A DNA stretch of 64,000 bases from Clostridia bacterium (GTDB lineage: Bacteria > Bacillota > Clostridia > Christensenellales > Aristaeellaceae). This document shows, one piece after another, positions 50,847 through 58,908 of this stretch; the first letter of the stretch is position 1, and each line of letters starts with the position of its first letter. Location: contig JAFXJP010000030.1 of NCBI GenBank assembly GCA_017532155.1, positions 1 through 64,000 of the forward strand, written 5' to 3'. A program made the translations under genes and the position numbers. The notes beneath the pieces are model-generated. The model ran no database searches, was not told where the DNA came from, and saw nothing but the letters and a program-made list of their open reading frames with translations.

Positions 50847-52121
50847 TCAGGCCTGCAGCACCTGCCGGAAAAAGGATACGCCGCGGGAAAGATTTTCAAT
50901 GGAGATTCTTTCGTTATAGCTGTGTGTGCGCTGCAGCTCCTCCTGCGAAAATACAAACGGGCTGAAGCGGTATACATGTTCGCAGATCATCTCCATGCGG
51001 CGGGCGTCTGTGCCGCCGGGCATCAGGGAAGGCACGATGATTTTGCCCGGGAAATGCACCTGAATGGCTGTAACCAGCGCATCCCAGGAAAGCCCCTGCG
51101 CGGGAGAGAGGCTGCCCGGCTCCTCAAGACACCCCAGGGTGAGCGTGATATCTGTCCCTTTTATGATGCGGCGCACGCGGCTGAGCAATTCCTCCGTGCT
51201 GTCGCCGGGAAGCACGCTGGCGGAATAATACAGCGTAGGCTTTTCGCGCATGAGCGCATCGCCCTGCTGCTTCCAGAGCATCAGCTGTGTATGCGTGATG
51301 GCATAGCCCGCTGCGGTGCGCGACAGACGGTAGATCAGATGCTTTGTGTTCAAATGATGATAGCGCAGCAGATATTTGTCGCGGCGTGTCATGATGGGCC
51401 GCATAGCGGGCAGCATCTGCGTCAGCACGGGCGCGCACAGCCGGCCCTTGGGATGAATACGCGCAATGCGCGCCGCCGCTTTGGAGAGCTTTTCCATGGC
51501 ATACATGCCCTCGCACGACAGCGAAAAGAGCAGCCGGCCCTTTTCGGAAACGCCCACATAGGCGGCGCTTTCCTGCGCGATGATGTAGGGGCTGGATACG
51601 CTGCCGCCTTCATCCAGCACAAAAGCAGGGCGCACGCCGCGATCCCGCAGGATACAGGCGATCTTTTCCATGCTGCCGCCGCGCAGCTCCTCATCGCTGG
51701 AGAAAGCAAAATATACGTCGCTGGCGGGATTCCAGCCCTCCTGAAGCAGATCCTCCGCCGCCGTTAAAAGCGCGATCATATGCCCTTTCATATCGGCAGC
51801 GCCGCGGCCATGGATGTATTCGCCGTCAATCTCGCCGCCAAAGGGCGCGTGCGTCCAGCGGCTTTCATCTCCGGCGTCTACAACATCCATATGTGATAAA
51901 AAGATCATTGGCCGCGCGCTTTGCCTGCCGGGCAAATGAATGAGCAGCGAGGTTTCGTCAATCACTTCGCAGGAGGCGTGGGCAAACAGGCGCGGGAACA
52001 GCTGCCGAAGCAGCGTGTGCAGCCGTTTGAAGGGCTGGGGATCGCCGCCCGATACCGTCGGCTGCATAATGGCCAGAGACAATGCTCTGACGGCACGGTC
52101 GTTTCTTTCATAATATGTCAA
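50847..52121 (-). CDS. M20 family zinc peptidase (PM20D1-like)
   Basis: 424 aa. The only start with a ribosome-binding site is TTG at 52121 (GGAGG 7 nt upstream). Metal-binding residues of the M20 fold are present: FLSHMDVVDAGDE (His, Asp), GRGAADMKGHM (Asp), SSDEELRGG (the catalytic Glu pair), VLDEGG and the C-terminal His in RTHSYNERI. Could be a carboxypeptidase, aminoacylase or N-acyl amino acid hydrolase. It follows the LysR gene by 24 nt on the same strand, so is probably regulated with it. Confidence 0.88.
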   Translation of the reverse strand: MTYYERNDRAVRALSLAIMQPTVSGGDPQPFKRLHTLLRQLFPRLFAHASCEVIDETSLLIHLPGRQSARPMIFLSHMDVVDAGDESRWTHAPFGGEIDGEYIHGRGAADMKGHMIALLTAAEDLLQEGWNPASDVYFAFSSDEELRGGSMEKIACILRDRGVRPAFVLDEGGSVSSPYIIAQESAAYVGVSEKGRLLFSLSCEGMYAMEKLSKAAARIARIHPKGRLCAPVLTQMLPAMRPIMTRRDKYLLRYHHLNTKHLIYRLSRTAAGYAITHTQLMLWKQQGDALMREKPTLYYSASVLPGDSTEELLSRVRRIIKGTDITLTLGCLEEPGSLSPAQGLSWDALVTAIQVHFPGKIIVPSLMPGGTDARRMEMICEHVYRFSPFVFSQEELQRTHSYNERISIENLSRGVSFFRQVLQA

Positions 52122-52145
52122 GAGAGTACCTCCAAATATCAATCG

Positions 52146-53036
52146 TCAAATGCGCCATATATTCTGGGGCAGTTCGGTAATGCGGTCTATGAGCATGCGC
52201 AATGCAGGCGACATGCGCCGCTTCATCCAGATGACGCCGATGCGCATGGAAATGCTGGGAGACAGCGGCAGATAGGTGTAAGAGGGAGAATCCATCCACT
52301 TGCCGTTGGTGATCACTACGCCCTGCTGAGGCGTCAGCTGTGCCAGCGCCTGGGTGATGGTATCAAATTCCTCTGTTACGCGCGTAAGCGGGAGATCATG
52401 CAGCAATTGCGCGAATTGCGCGGAAAAGTGCGTGCTGTCGCGGTAGCGGTAAATCAATTCGTTTTTCAGCTCCTCCTGCGGCACCTCCTTCAGGCTGGCC
52501 CAGCGATGCTCGCGGTGCACGCAGGCATAAGCCGTGCAGCGGAAGAGAATGCGCTTGCCAAAGTGCGCGGCTGAATAGGCGGTCGGATCGATGTCTGAGA
52601 AAATCAGGTCCACATCGCCCTTCATCAGCCGGTGAGCGTTTTTAGAGGCGTCGTTGAGCAGCACGGAATGCAGCTGCAAATGATCGTCATGGCCGGACAG
52701 GTTCATCACGGCAAAAAAGGCCCGGCATTCGCCTATCACCATCACAGAGGGAAAGCCGATGCGCAGCGTGTTATCCTGCAAAAAAGGCAGCATGCTGTCA
52801 TGCGCATGCAAAAAGGCGTTGTGCAGGCTTTGTGCCTCGCGGGCAAAAACCTGCCCGGCGGGCGTCAGCACGGCACGCGCATGATCACGGATAAAAAGCG
52901 CAATGCCCAATTCCTCTTCCAATGTTTTGATGCGGTGCGTTACGGCGGGCTGGGACATGAATAATTCCTGCGCTGCACCGGAAAAGCTGCCGCGGCGGAG
53001 AATGGACAGAAACGTATTGATCTGTTCTTCAGTCAT
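52146..53036 (-). CDS. LysR family transcriptional regulator
   Basis: 296 aa. HTH region TFLSILRRGSFSGAAQELFM, QPAVTHRIKTLEEELG at the N-terminus; effector domain follows. Divergent from the secreted protein at 53186 and upstream of the M20 peptidase in the same direction, suggesting a LysR-M20 operon. Inducer unknown. Confidence 0.92.
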   Translation of the reverse strand: MTEEQINTFLSILRRGSFSGAAQELFMSQPAVTHRIKTLEEELGIALFIRDHARAVLTPAGQVFAREAQSLHNAFLHAHDSMLPFLQDNTLRIGFPSVMVIGECRAFFAVMNLSGHDDHLQLHSVLLNDASKNAHRLMKGDVDLIFSDIDPTAYSAAHFGKRILFRCTAYACVHREHRWASLKEVPQEELKNELIYRYRDSTHFSAQFAQLLHDLPLTRVTEEFDTITQALAQLTPQQGVVITNGKWMDSPSYTYLPLSPSISMRIGVIWMKRRMSPALRMLIDRITELPQNIWRI

Positions 53037-53062
53037 GCAGTTTGATCCTCCTCAATGGAGCT

Positions 53063-53135
53063 ATTATACCATAAAAGTTTTTTATAGGTCAATAAACGTT
53101 TTTGATTTGAAATGATATGATTGATTCGATAGAAT
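53063..53135. promoter_or_regulatory. Divergent promoters for LysR and the secreted PPOX-like gene
   Basis: Minus strand: TTGACC (53087-53092), 18 nt, TATAAT (53063-53068). Plus strand: TTGAAA (53107-53112), 17 nt, TAGAAT (53130-53135). Confidence 0.7.
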
Positions 53136-53185
53136 ACATATCGGTTTAAGACCGAGATTTTTCTTTCTGAAAGGATGACAAACCC

Positions 53186-53821
53186 ATGAAAAAGCTGCTT
53201 GCCATGATCCTGGTGCTCATGATGGCCATGCCCTGCGTGCTGGCTGAGACCGTGGATGCTTACACCGGTGCTTCTCTGACCAAGTCCTTTGTCGCCGAAA
53301 GCGATATGGCTGCTCTGGCTGCCACCCTCACCACGATGGGCGCTGACATTGCTACCACCAAGGAAGCCTCTGCTCCTGACTATGTGAAGATGTACGGCGC
53401 GCACGTCAACGTCCTCACCGTCAATCCCGACGGCTGCCCCGGCCTGTCCACCATCGGCTACTGGCGCTATGTTGACAATCATGAAGGCGGCGCTGATGTG
53501 AAGATCACCGCCGGTGACTGGACCTACACCCGCAAGGGCGAAGGCGCCGACCAGGTTGTCTTCCAGCTGACCGATGGTCAGAATGCCCGCAATCTGGCTG
53601 CCCAGGGCGTTGGCGGCCGCTGCACCATCCAGGTGAAGATCGATCGCACCACCTATCTGATCCACCTGAACACCGCGGAAGTCTTCGAGCAGAAGTTCAC
53701 CCAGGAAGCCTATGACGCCGGCGAATTCGCCACCGGTTATTCCGGCGCGGATCGTCAGGCCACTTCCTACTATTTCGTTTGCGATGTGCTGAGCATCGAG
53801 CAGACCACCAGCATCCTGTAA
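53186..53821 (+). CDS. Secreted protein, possibly PPOX/flavin-reductase-like
   Basis: 211 aa. Signal peptide MKKLLAMILVLMMAMPCVLA. GAAAGGATG precedes the ATG. The core YVKMYGAHVNVLTVNPDGCP, GLSTIGYWRYVDN, then VVFQLTDGQNARNLAAQ and RCTIQVKI is reminiscent of the split-barrel pyridoxamine-5'-phosphate-oxidase fold, but this is tentative. Codons are highly biased to C endings, so it is probably abundant. Monocistronic with a strong terminator. Confidence 0.7.
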   Translation: MKKLLAMILVLMMAMPCVLAETVDAYTGASLTKSFVAESDMAALAATLTTMGADIATTKEASAPDYVKMYGAHVNVLTVNPDGCPGLSTIGYWRYVDNHEGGADVKITAGDWTYTRKGEGADQVVFQLTDGQNARNLAAQGVGGRCTIQVKIDRTTYLIHLNTAEVFEQKFTQEAYDAGEFATGYSGADRQATSYYFVCDVLSIEQTTSIL

Positions 53822-53823
53822 TC

Positions 53824-53871
53824 TGCATCAAAAAAACGCCGTCTGATATTCGGACGGCGTTTTTTGATGCA
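53824..53871 (+). terminator. Strong terminator after the secreted protein
   Basis: An almost perfect 18-bp stem (GCATCAAAAAA..CGCCGTC with GACGGCG..TTTTTTGATGC) around TGATATTCG. Confidence 0.88.
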
Positions 53872-53934
53872 ATAAAAAGACAGAGAATAGCGCAAAATGA
53901 CACTTCCAGAGGGTAAAAATAACAGGAAATGAAA

Positions 53935-53963
53935 TTGCGGTCTTAAAACGGCTGTGCTATAAT
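53935..53963 (+). promoter_or_regulatory. Promoter of pfkA
   Basis: TTGCGG (53935-53940), 17 nt, TATAAT (53958-53963). Confidence 0.75.
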
Positions 53964-54019
53964 TATAATGATGTACTTTGGCTGAAGTCATCGTTTTAAG
54001 AGAGAGAGGAGTCATTCTG

Positions 54020-55081
54020 ATGTCCAAGATTGCTGTTTTGACCAGTGGCGGCGACAGCCCCGGAATGAATACCGCGGTGTCGGCTATTGCCCGTTGCGCT
54101 GCTTTGTATGATATGCCTCTGATTGGTGTGGACCGCGGCTATAACGGTCTGCTGGGCAAGAATCCCGAAAAGGATTTTGTGCACCTGACACTGGAAAATG
54201 CACTGGATATGGCAGACCAGGCAGGTACCCGTCTGCGTACGGCACGCTGCGTGGAGTTTAAGGAAAAGAGCGTGCAGGAAAATGCCGCCAAGATCCTGCG
54301 CGATATGGATGTGGCCGGCCTGATCGTTATTGGCGGCGATGGCAGCTTCCAGGGCGCCCGCGCGCTGTGCGAGCAGGGCATTCCCACCATCGGCATTCCC
54401 GGTACCATCGATAACGACCTGGCGTATACCGAAATGACGCTGGGCTTTGATACGGCTGTCAATGTGTGCGTTGACGCTGTGCGCTCCATCCGCGCGACCT
54501 CTCGTTCGCATGACCGTCCCCATGTCGTTGAGGTAATGGGCCGTCATTGCGGCGATATCGCTTTGATGACTGCCGCCTCTACGGGTGCTGAAATCGTGAT
54601 TGCGCCCGAGGCTGATCAGTGGAATGTGGATGAGGTTGCCCGCCGTCTGCAGAGCCAGATCAACCGCGGCAACTACCGTTCCACCATCGTTGTCGCCGAA
54701 GGCGCCTGGACGATGATGGAGGATTTTGATCTGCACGGCTATCTGACTGCGTATGGCGTACGTGTGCATGAAGATGACAAGATTACGGCGGATTACTTTG
54801 CCAAGGTGCTCAACCACAAGTGCGTGATGCCCGATGGCAATCGCCCCGAGCCTCGCGCTACGGTGATTGGCTACACCCAGCGCGGCGCGCGTCCCACGGC
54901 GCGTGATGCGTCCTTCGCTTTTGAAGCGGGCGTGATGGCGGTGAACCTGCTGCACCACGGCATGAGCAATCGCGTGATCGGCATGCGCCTGGGCAAGATT
55001 TTCCACGAGGATATCACTACGGCTTTGGCGGCGAAGCGTCCCTTCAACCGTCAGCTGTACAACACCATCAACGCGCTGTAA
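54020..55081 (+). CDS. pfkA: 6-phosphofructokinase
   Basis: 353 aa. ATG at 54020 follows GAGGAG; an upstream in-frame start at 53978 is rejected because it lacks a site. VLTSGGDSPGMNTAVSAIA, GGDGSFQGA (Gly after GGD, as in ATP-dependent enzymes), GIPGTIDNDLAYTE, and MGRHCGDIA are the catalytic motifs. Phosphorylates fructose-6-phosphate in glycolysis. Own promoter and terminator; no pyk adjacent. Confidence 0.94.
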   Translation: MSKIAVLTSGGDSPGMNTAVSAIARCAALYDMPLIGVDRGYNGLLGKNPEKDFVHLTLENALDMADQAGTRLRTARCVEFKEKSVQENAAKILRDMDVAGLIVIGGDGSFQGARALCEQGIPTIGIPGTIDNDLAYTEMTLGFDTAVNVCVDAVRSIRATSRSHDRPHVVEVMGRHCGDIALMTAASTGAEIVIAPEADQWNVDEVARRLQSQINRGNYRSTIVVAEGAWTMMEDFDLHGYLTAYGVRVHEDDKITADYFAKVLNHKCVMPDGNRPEPRATVIGYTQRGARPTARDASFAFEAGVMAVNLLHHGMSNRVIGMRLGKIFHEDITTALAAKRPFNRQLYNTINAL

Positions 55082-55089
55082 AAAGCGTG

Positions 55090-55116
55090 AAAGGCCTCCT
55101 TGGGAGGCCTTTTTTA
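55090..55116 (+). terminator. Terminator after pfkA
   Basis: AAAGGCCTC/GAGGCCTTT with a TTGG-type loop and T run. Confidence 0.85.
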
Positions 55117-55174
55117 TGTAGCCAAAAACCAAAATGCAGCATGAAGTGTCTAACAGATGAAAGGAGGATGAAAG

Positions 55175-55657
55175 ATGCATGAAACCTTATTTGTCGAAAC
55201 GATGACAGCATTGATGCCAACAATGTATCGTGTTAGTTGTATGTATCTGTCATCGCCGCATGATCGGGAAGACGCTGTGCAGGAGGCGTTGCACAAAGCC
55301 TGGGAAAAACGTGCCCAGCTGCGCGATGAAACCTTGATCAAAACCTGGATGATCCGCATACTGATCAATGAGTGCCGCAATATTCAGCGAAAGAAAAAGA
55401 ATTTTGCGCTTTGGGAAGAATGCGTGGAGCCGGTTTGCGAGGATACGGAAAGAGAGGAAAGACTGCTGCTGAGGACGGCGCTCTTTTCACTTTCTGAAAA
55501 AGAGCGCATGCCGCTTGTTTTGCACTATATCGAAGGATATGGCGTGGAACAGGTTGCCAAAATGCTGCGGCTTCCTGCGGGAACGGTAAAATCGCGCATG
55601 CGGAAAGGAAGAGAGCATTTGCGTGAACTGCTGCAGGAGGAGGTGTTTGGAGAATGA
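55175..55657 (+). CDS. ECF-type RNA polymerase sigma factor
   Basis: 160 aa. Region 2 near MYLSSPHDREDAVQEALHKAWEK, region 4 near LVLHYIEGYGVEQVAKMLRL and PAGTVKSRMRKGREHLRELL (HTH). AAAGGAGG precedes the ATG. The next gene (4-nt ATGA overlap) encodes a membrane partner that should be its anti-sigma factor. Regulon not visible; AAC-N17-TGTC-like sequence upstream could be an autoregulated promoter but this is weak. Confidence 0.9.
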   Translation: MHETLFVETMTALMPTMYRVSCMYLSSPHDREDAVQEALHKAWEKRAQLRDETLIKTWMIRILINECRNIQRKKKNFALWEECVEPVCEDTEREERLLLRTALFSLSEKERMPLVLHYIEGYGVEQVAKMLRLPAGTVKSRMRKGREHLRELLQEEVFGE

Positions 55658-56742
55658 AAACAAAGGAAGATTTCAAAAAAGCGATTGGTGAACCTGACGC
55701 GGCGTTTGAAGCATGCGTTTTGCATACGATTTCGTCGCTTGAAAACGAAAAGACACGCAGTGTATTGCCTGCGTGCCGGATGCTGATTGCGGCTGCCGTA
55801 TTGCTGATGCTGACGGTCGTTGCCGGTGCAGCGATAAAAAACTGGGATTTGGGCGCGTTCTTGCGCTATAATGAACGAAATGTCGGCGAAACGGTTAAAA
55901 TCCCTGCATTTGAAGCGGAAAACTGGAGCAACCAGTGGGCAGAGGTTCGGGTAAAGGAACTCAGGCACGATGGCTTTATGCTCTATAGTGTGTATGAAAT
56001 TTCGCCCAAGAAAAAAGATACCCTGCTGCTTGCCGGCAAGCTTCCTGCGGATGATCAGGAGGCGGCACAGCTGTATCTGAATAGCAGTTGGCAAACCGGG
56101 GAAGGCAGCTACAGCGAGGAAACTGCGGCGGAATATATCGGGCGTACAGGCGCCGAAATGGTGTTTGTTTCGATCAATGACTTTGCCGGTACAGATCGTT
56201 TTGTTGGCGAACAGCAAGCCTGGCGCGCTGATGACGGTGTACTGACGGTGTACAGCGCGCAGATGCTTGAGACGGATGCAGCGGAAATCGAATGCTCAAT
56301 TCACCTTGAAATGCAAAAGTGGACAGTGGAAGGAACGGCTGAAGCGAAAGAAACAAAAACGCTTTTTGCAAAGCTTCCTTCCGGTCAGATACAGGCGGAA
56401 CTGGTAAATCAAAGCGGCGCATATTATGATCGATACGGCGTGCGCCTGATAGAAGCGAGAATCATCAGCACGGAGCTTGGCACGCTTTTGTATACAAGGC
56501 ACATCGTTGAAGAACCGGAAAAGTGCAGCCATTTTTCTCCGACGTTTGAATTTGCGCGGGATATGAATATCACCAGAAAATTTTGGACGAGCAGCTTTGA
56601 AGACACGGACGGCAGCGTATCTTCTTACAGCTGGTGGGGCGTGCTTGAAAAGATTCCGGAAGCGGTGACGCTGGAAATTCTGCATTTGGATTCTCACGAA
56701 ATTAAACTGGAACAAATTGAAAAGAAGGAAAAACAGGGTTGA
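55654..56742 (+). CDS. Probable membrane anti-sigma factor
   Basis: 362 aa. A short cytoplasmic N-terminus (about 40 residues), one transmembrane helix (CRMLIAAAVLLMLTVVAGAA, about 42-62), then a long extracytoplasmic beta-rich domain resembling DUF4179-type C-terminal domains. The 4-nt overlap with the sigma gene and one transmembrane helix fit the usual ECF/anti-sigma layout. Zn-anti-sigma HxxxCxxC motif not seen. Confidence 0.75.
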   Translation: MKTKEDFKKAIGEPDAAFEACVLHTISSLENEKTRSVLPACRMLIAAAVLLMLTVVAGAAIKNWDLGAFLRYNERNVGETVKIPAFEAENWSNQWAEVRVKELRHDGFMLYSVYEISPKKKDTLLLAGKLPADDQEAAQLYLNSSWQTGEGSYSEETAAEYIGRTGAEMVFVSINDFAGTDRFVGEQQAWRADDGVLTVYSAQMLETDAAEIECSIHLEMQKWTVEGTAEAKETKTLFAKLPSGQIQAELVNQSGAYYDRYGVRLIEARIISTELGTLLYTRHIVEEPEKCSHFSPTFEFARDMNITRKFWTSSFEDTDGSVSSYSWWGVLEKIPEAVTLEILHLDSHEIKLEQIEKKEKQG

Positions 56743-56784
56743 CAGGAAGAACCACGCGTGCTACAATGCTCGCGTGGTTTTTAT
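56739..56784 (+). promoter_or_regulatory. Promoter of the ABC exporter leader with overlapping hairpin
   Basis: TTGACA (56739-56744), 17 nt, TACAAT (56762-56767). AACCACGCG/CGCGTGGTT (56750-56779), followed by TTTTATT, straddles the -10 box; it can terminate the upstream gene or serve as an operator. The -35 overlaps the upstream stop codon. Confidence 0.75.
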
Positions 56785-56819
56785 TACCATCAATGAATGA
56801 TTAGAAAGGAGGCTGCGAC

Positions 56820-56915
56820 ATGTTGATGTATTGTTCTGCGTTCATTCTCGTAGTGAAGGTGCGTCTTTTTGGTGCGTCTATGTCTGCTTGTGCGCAGCCG
56901 CCTCATATAGCGTAA
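56820..56915 (+). CDS. 31-aa leader peptide of the ABC exporter operon
   Basis: AAAGGAGG (about 56805-56812) then ATG at 56820; 31 codons (MLMYCSAFIL to PPHIA) and TAA at 56913-56915. It is too short to be an ordinary protein and sits between a promoter and an attenuator ahead of a multidrug-exporter pair, like bmrB before bmrCD in Bacillus subtilis. Ribosome stalling here would alter folding of the downstream RNA. A stretch in its last codons (GCCGCCT, 56897-56903) can pair with AGGCGGC (56971-56977) in the terminator. Confidence 0.7.
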   Translation: MLMYCSAFILVVKVRLFGASMSACAQPPHIA

Positions 56916-56947
56916 AAAGGAAGAAAGCTTCCGCTCATTTGCGCAAT

Positions 56948-56984
56948 AAAAGGCCGTCTGCCACAGGTGCAGGCGGCCTTTTTC
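56948..56984 (+). terminator. Attenuator between leader peptide and ABC exporter
   Basis: AAAGGCCGTCTGC pairs with GCAGGCGGCCTTT followed by TTTT. It lies 33 nt after the leader-peptide stop and about 104 nt before the first exporter gene. Confidence 0.85.
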
Positions 56985-57087
56985 CATGCTTTGGCGCAGA
57001 TGAAGGGGGAGCATGTGTGCCCGGGCGTGTATAGATTCCCGTTTTCTTTTTTTGAACGGACAAAGTGAAGGGAAGTGAATTTGTCCA

Positions 57088-58902
57088 ATGAACAAGCGTA
57101 AATGGCGTCTGATGGGCCAGCTGATCAGCAAGAATAAATGGCTGTTCCTGGGCGCGGCAGTGTGTACGCTTATGGCGGTGGTGATGGATTATGTTACGCC
57201 GCTGCTGCTGGCGGAAACGCTGGACTATTATCTGAGCGACAAGCCTTCGACCATGCCGGCGTTTGTCAATCAGTGGGTGGACGCGCTGGGCGGCCCCGAA
57301 TTTATGGCGCGCAATCTGTGGATCGTAGGTCTGATTCTGGTATTGCTCAATATTGTCGGCGGCGCGTTTAATTACGGCAAGGCGCGTTTTCAGAGCATGG
57401 CGGGCGAGAACGTAGCGCTTACGCTGCGCGAGAGGCTGTATCATCACATCCAGCGACTGCCCTTCAGTTACCATGTGAAGGCTGAGACGGGCGACCTGAT
57501 TCAGCGCTGCACGAGCGATGTGGATACCGTGCGCCGCACGCTTGCCAACCAGCTGATGGCTATTTTCTGGTCGGTATTGATGGTGGCGGTAGCGCTGACT
57601 GTGCTGTTTGCCAAGGATTGGCGGCTGGCGCTGCTCAGCATGATTATGGTGCCGGCGCTGTTCATCTTTGCCTATATGTTCTTTAACTGGGTGCATAAGA
57701 GCTTTACCAAGGCTGATGAGGCAGAAGGTAAAATGAGCGCGGTGCTGCAGGAAAACCTCACCGGTGTGCGCGTGGTGCGCGCCTTTGGTCAGCAGCAGTA
57801 TGAGGTGGAAAAGTTTGACCGCGTGAGCGATGACTACCGTGACAAGAGCTTCAAAAGCAACAAGCTGCTGTCGGTCTACTGGTCGGTATCGGACGCCTTG
57901 AGCATGGCGCAGAGCTGCATTACGCTTTTGGTGTGCGTATTCTTTGCTGCACGCGGCGAAATTACCGTGGGCACGATGGTGGTATTTACCAGCTATGTGG
58001 GCAAGCTTCTCTGGCCCATCCGTCAGCTGGGCCGCACGCTCTCTGATATCAGCAAGAGCTTCGTGGCGCTCTCGCGCATTGACGAGGTGCTGCAGGAGCA
58101 AGAGGAACCCGAAGAAAAGGACGCCGTCAAGCCCTCGCTGCGCGGGGATATTGTGTTTGATCACGTGTCCTTTGGTTATGACAACCAGCGCGACGTTTTG
58201 CAGGATATGTCCTTTACCATTCCGCAGGGCAAAACGGTGGCCATTCTGGGCGCAACCGGCAGCGGCAAATCAAGCATTGTGCATCTTCTGCAGCGGCTCT
58301 TTGCGCCGAAAGCGGGTAAAATCACCATTGGCGGCGTGGATATCGGCAAGATTGACCACAGCTATCTGCGCTCGCGCGTAGGTCTGGTCTTACAGGAGCC
58401 GTTCCTCTATTCCAAGTCCATCCGCGATAATGTAGGCATCGCCGTAAAGGAGCCCTCGCAGGAGGAGATTGATCAGGCTGCCCGCGACGCCGCAGCGCTG
58501 GATTTCATCCTGCAAAGTGAAAATGGCTGGGAAACTGTGGTAGGCGAGAGAGGCGTTACGCTCTCCGGCGGCCAGAAACAGCGCGTAGCCATTGCCCGTA
58601 CGCTGATGAAGCAAAACGATATTCTGATCTTTGACGACTCGCTGTCTGCCGTGGATACCGAAACGGACGCCGCTATCCGCAAGGCGCTCAAAGAACACAG
58701 CAAGGATACGACGACCATTATTATCAGTCACCGCATTGTCACGCTGTCGCAGGCCGATCTTATCCTCGTGGTGGAGGACGGCCGCATCACCCAGCAGGGC
58801 ACGCACGAAGAGCTGATCCATCAGGAAGGCCTTTATGGACGCATCTTCAACATCCAGACGGCGCTGGAGGAGGAAGTGTTTTCCGGCGCAGAGGAGGTGT
58901 AA
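57088..58902 (+). CDS. Heterodimeric ABC exporter, subunit 1 (degenerate NBD, BmrC-like)
   Basis: 604 aa: six transmembrane helices (about residues 15-320) then an NBD. Walker A ILGATGSGKSS, signature TLSGGQKQR, Walker B ILIFDDSLSAVD. The catalytic glutamate after Walker B is replaced by aspartate (FDDS), as in the degenerate half of BmrCD/LmrCD/TM287-288 exporters. Partner of the next gene (6 nt gap). Probably a multidrug exporter under attenuation control. Confidence 0.92.
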   Translation: MNKRKWRLMGQLISKNKWLFLGAAVCTLMAVVMDYVTPLLLAETLDYYLSDKPSTMPAFVNQWVDALGGPEFMARNLWIVGLILVLLNIVGGAFNYGKARFQSMAGENVALTLRERLYHHIQRLPFSYHVKAETGDLIQRCTSDVDTVRRTLANQLMAIFWSVLMVAVALTVLFAKDWRLALLSMIMVPALFIFAYMFFNWVHKSFTKADEAEGKMSAVLQENLTGVRVVRAFGQQQYEVEKFDRVSDDYRDKSFKSNKLLSVYWSVSDALSMAQSCITLLVCVFFAARGEITVGTMVVFTSYVGKLLWPIRQLGRTLSDISKSFVALSRIDEVLQEQEEPEEKDAVKPSLRGDIVFDHVSFGYDNQRDVLQDMSFTIPQGKTVAILGATGSGKSSIVHLLQRLFAPKAGKITIGGVDIGKIDHSYLRSRVGLVLQEPFLYSKSIRDNVGIAVKEPSQEEIDQAARDAAALDFILQSENGWETVVGERGVTLSGGQKQRVAIARTLMKQNDILIFDDSLSAVDTETDAAIRKALKEHSKDTTTIIISHRIVTLSQADLILVVEDGRITQQGTHEELIHQEGLYGRIFNIQTALEEEVFSGAEEV

Positions 58903-58908
58903 TACAGT

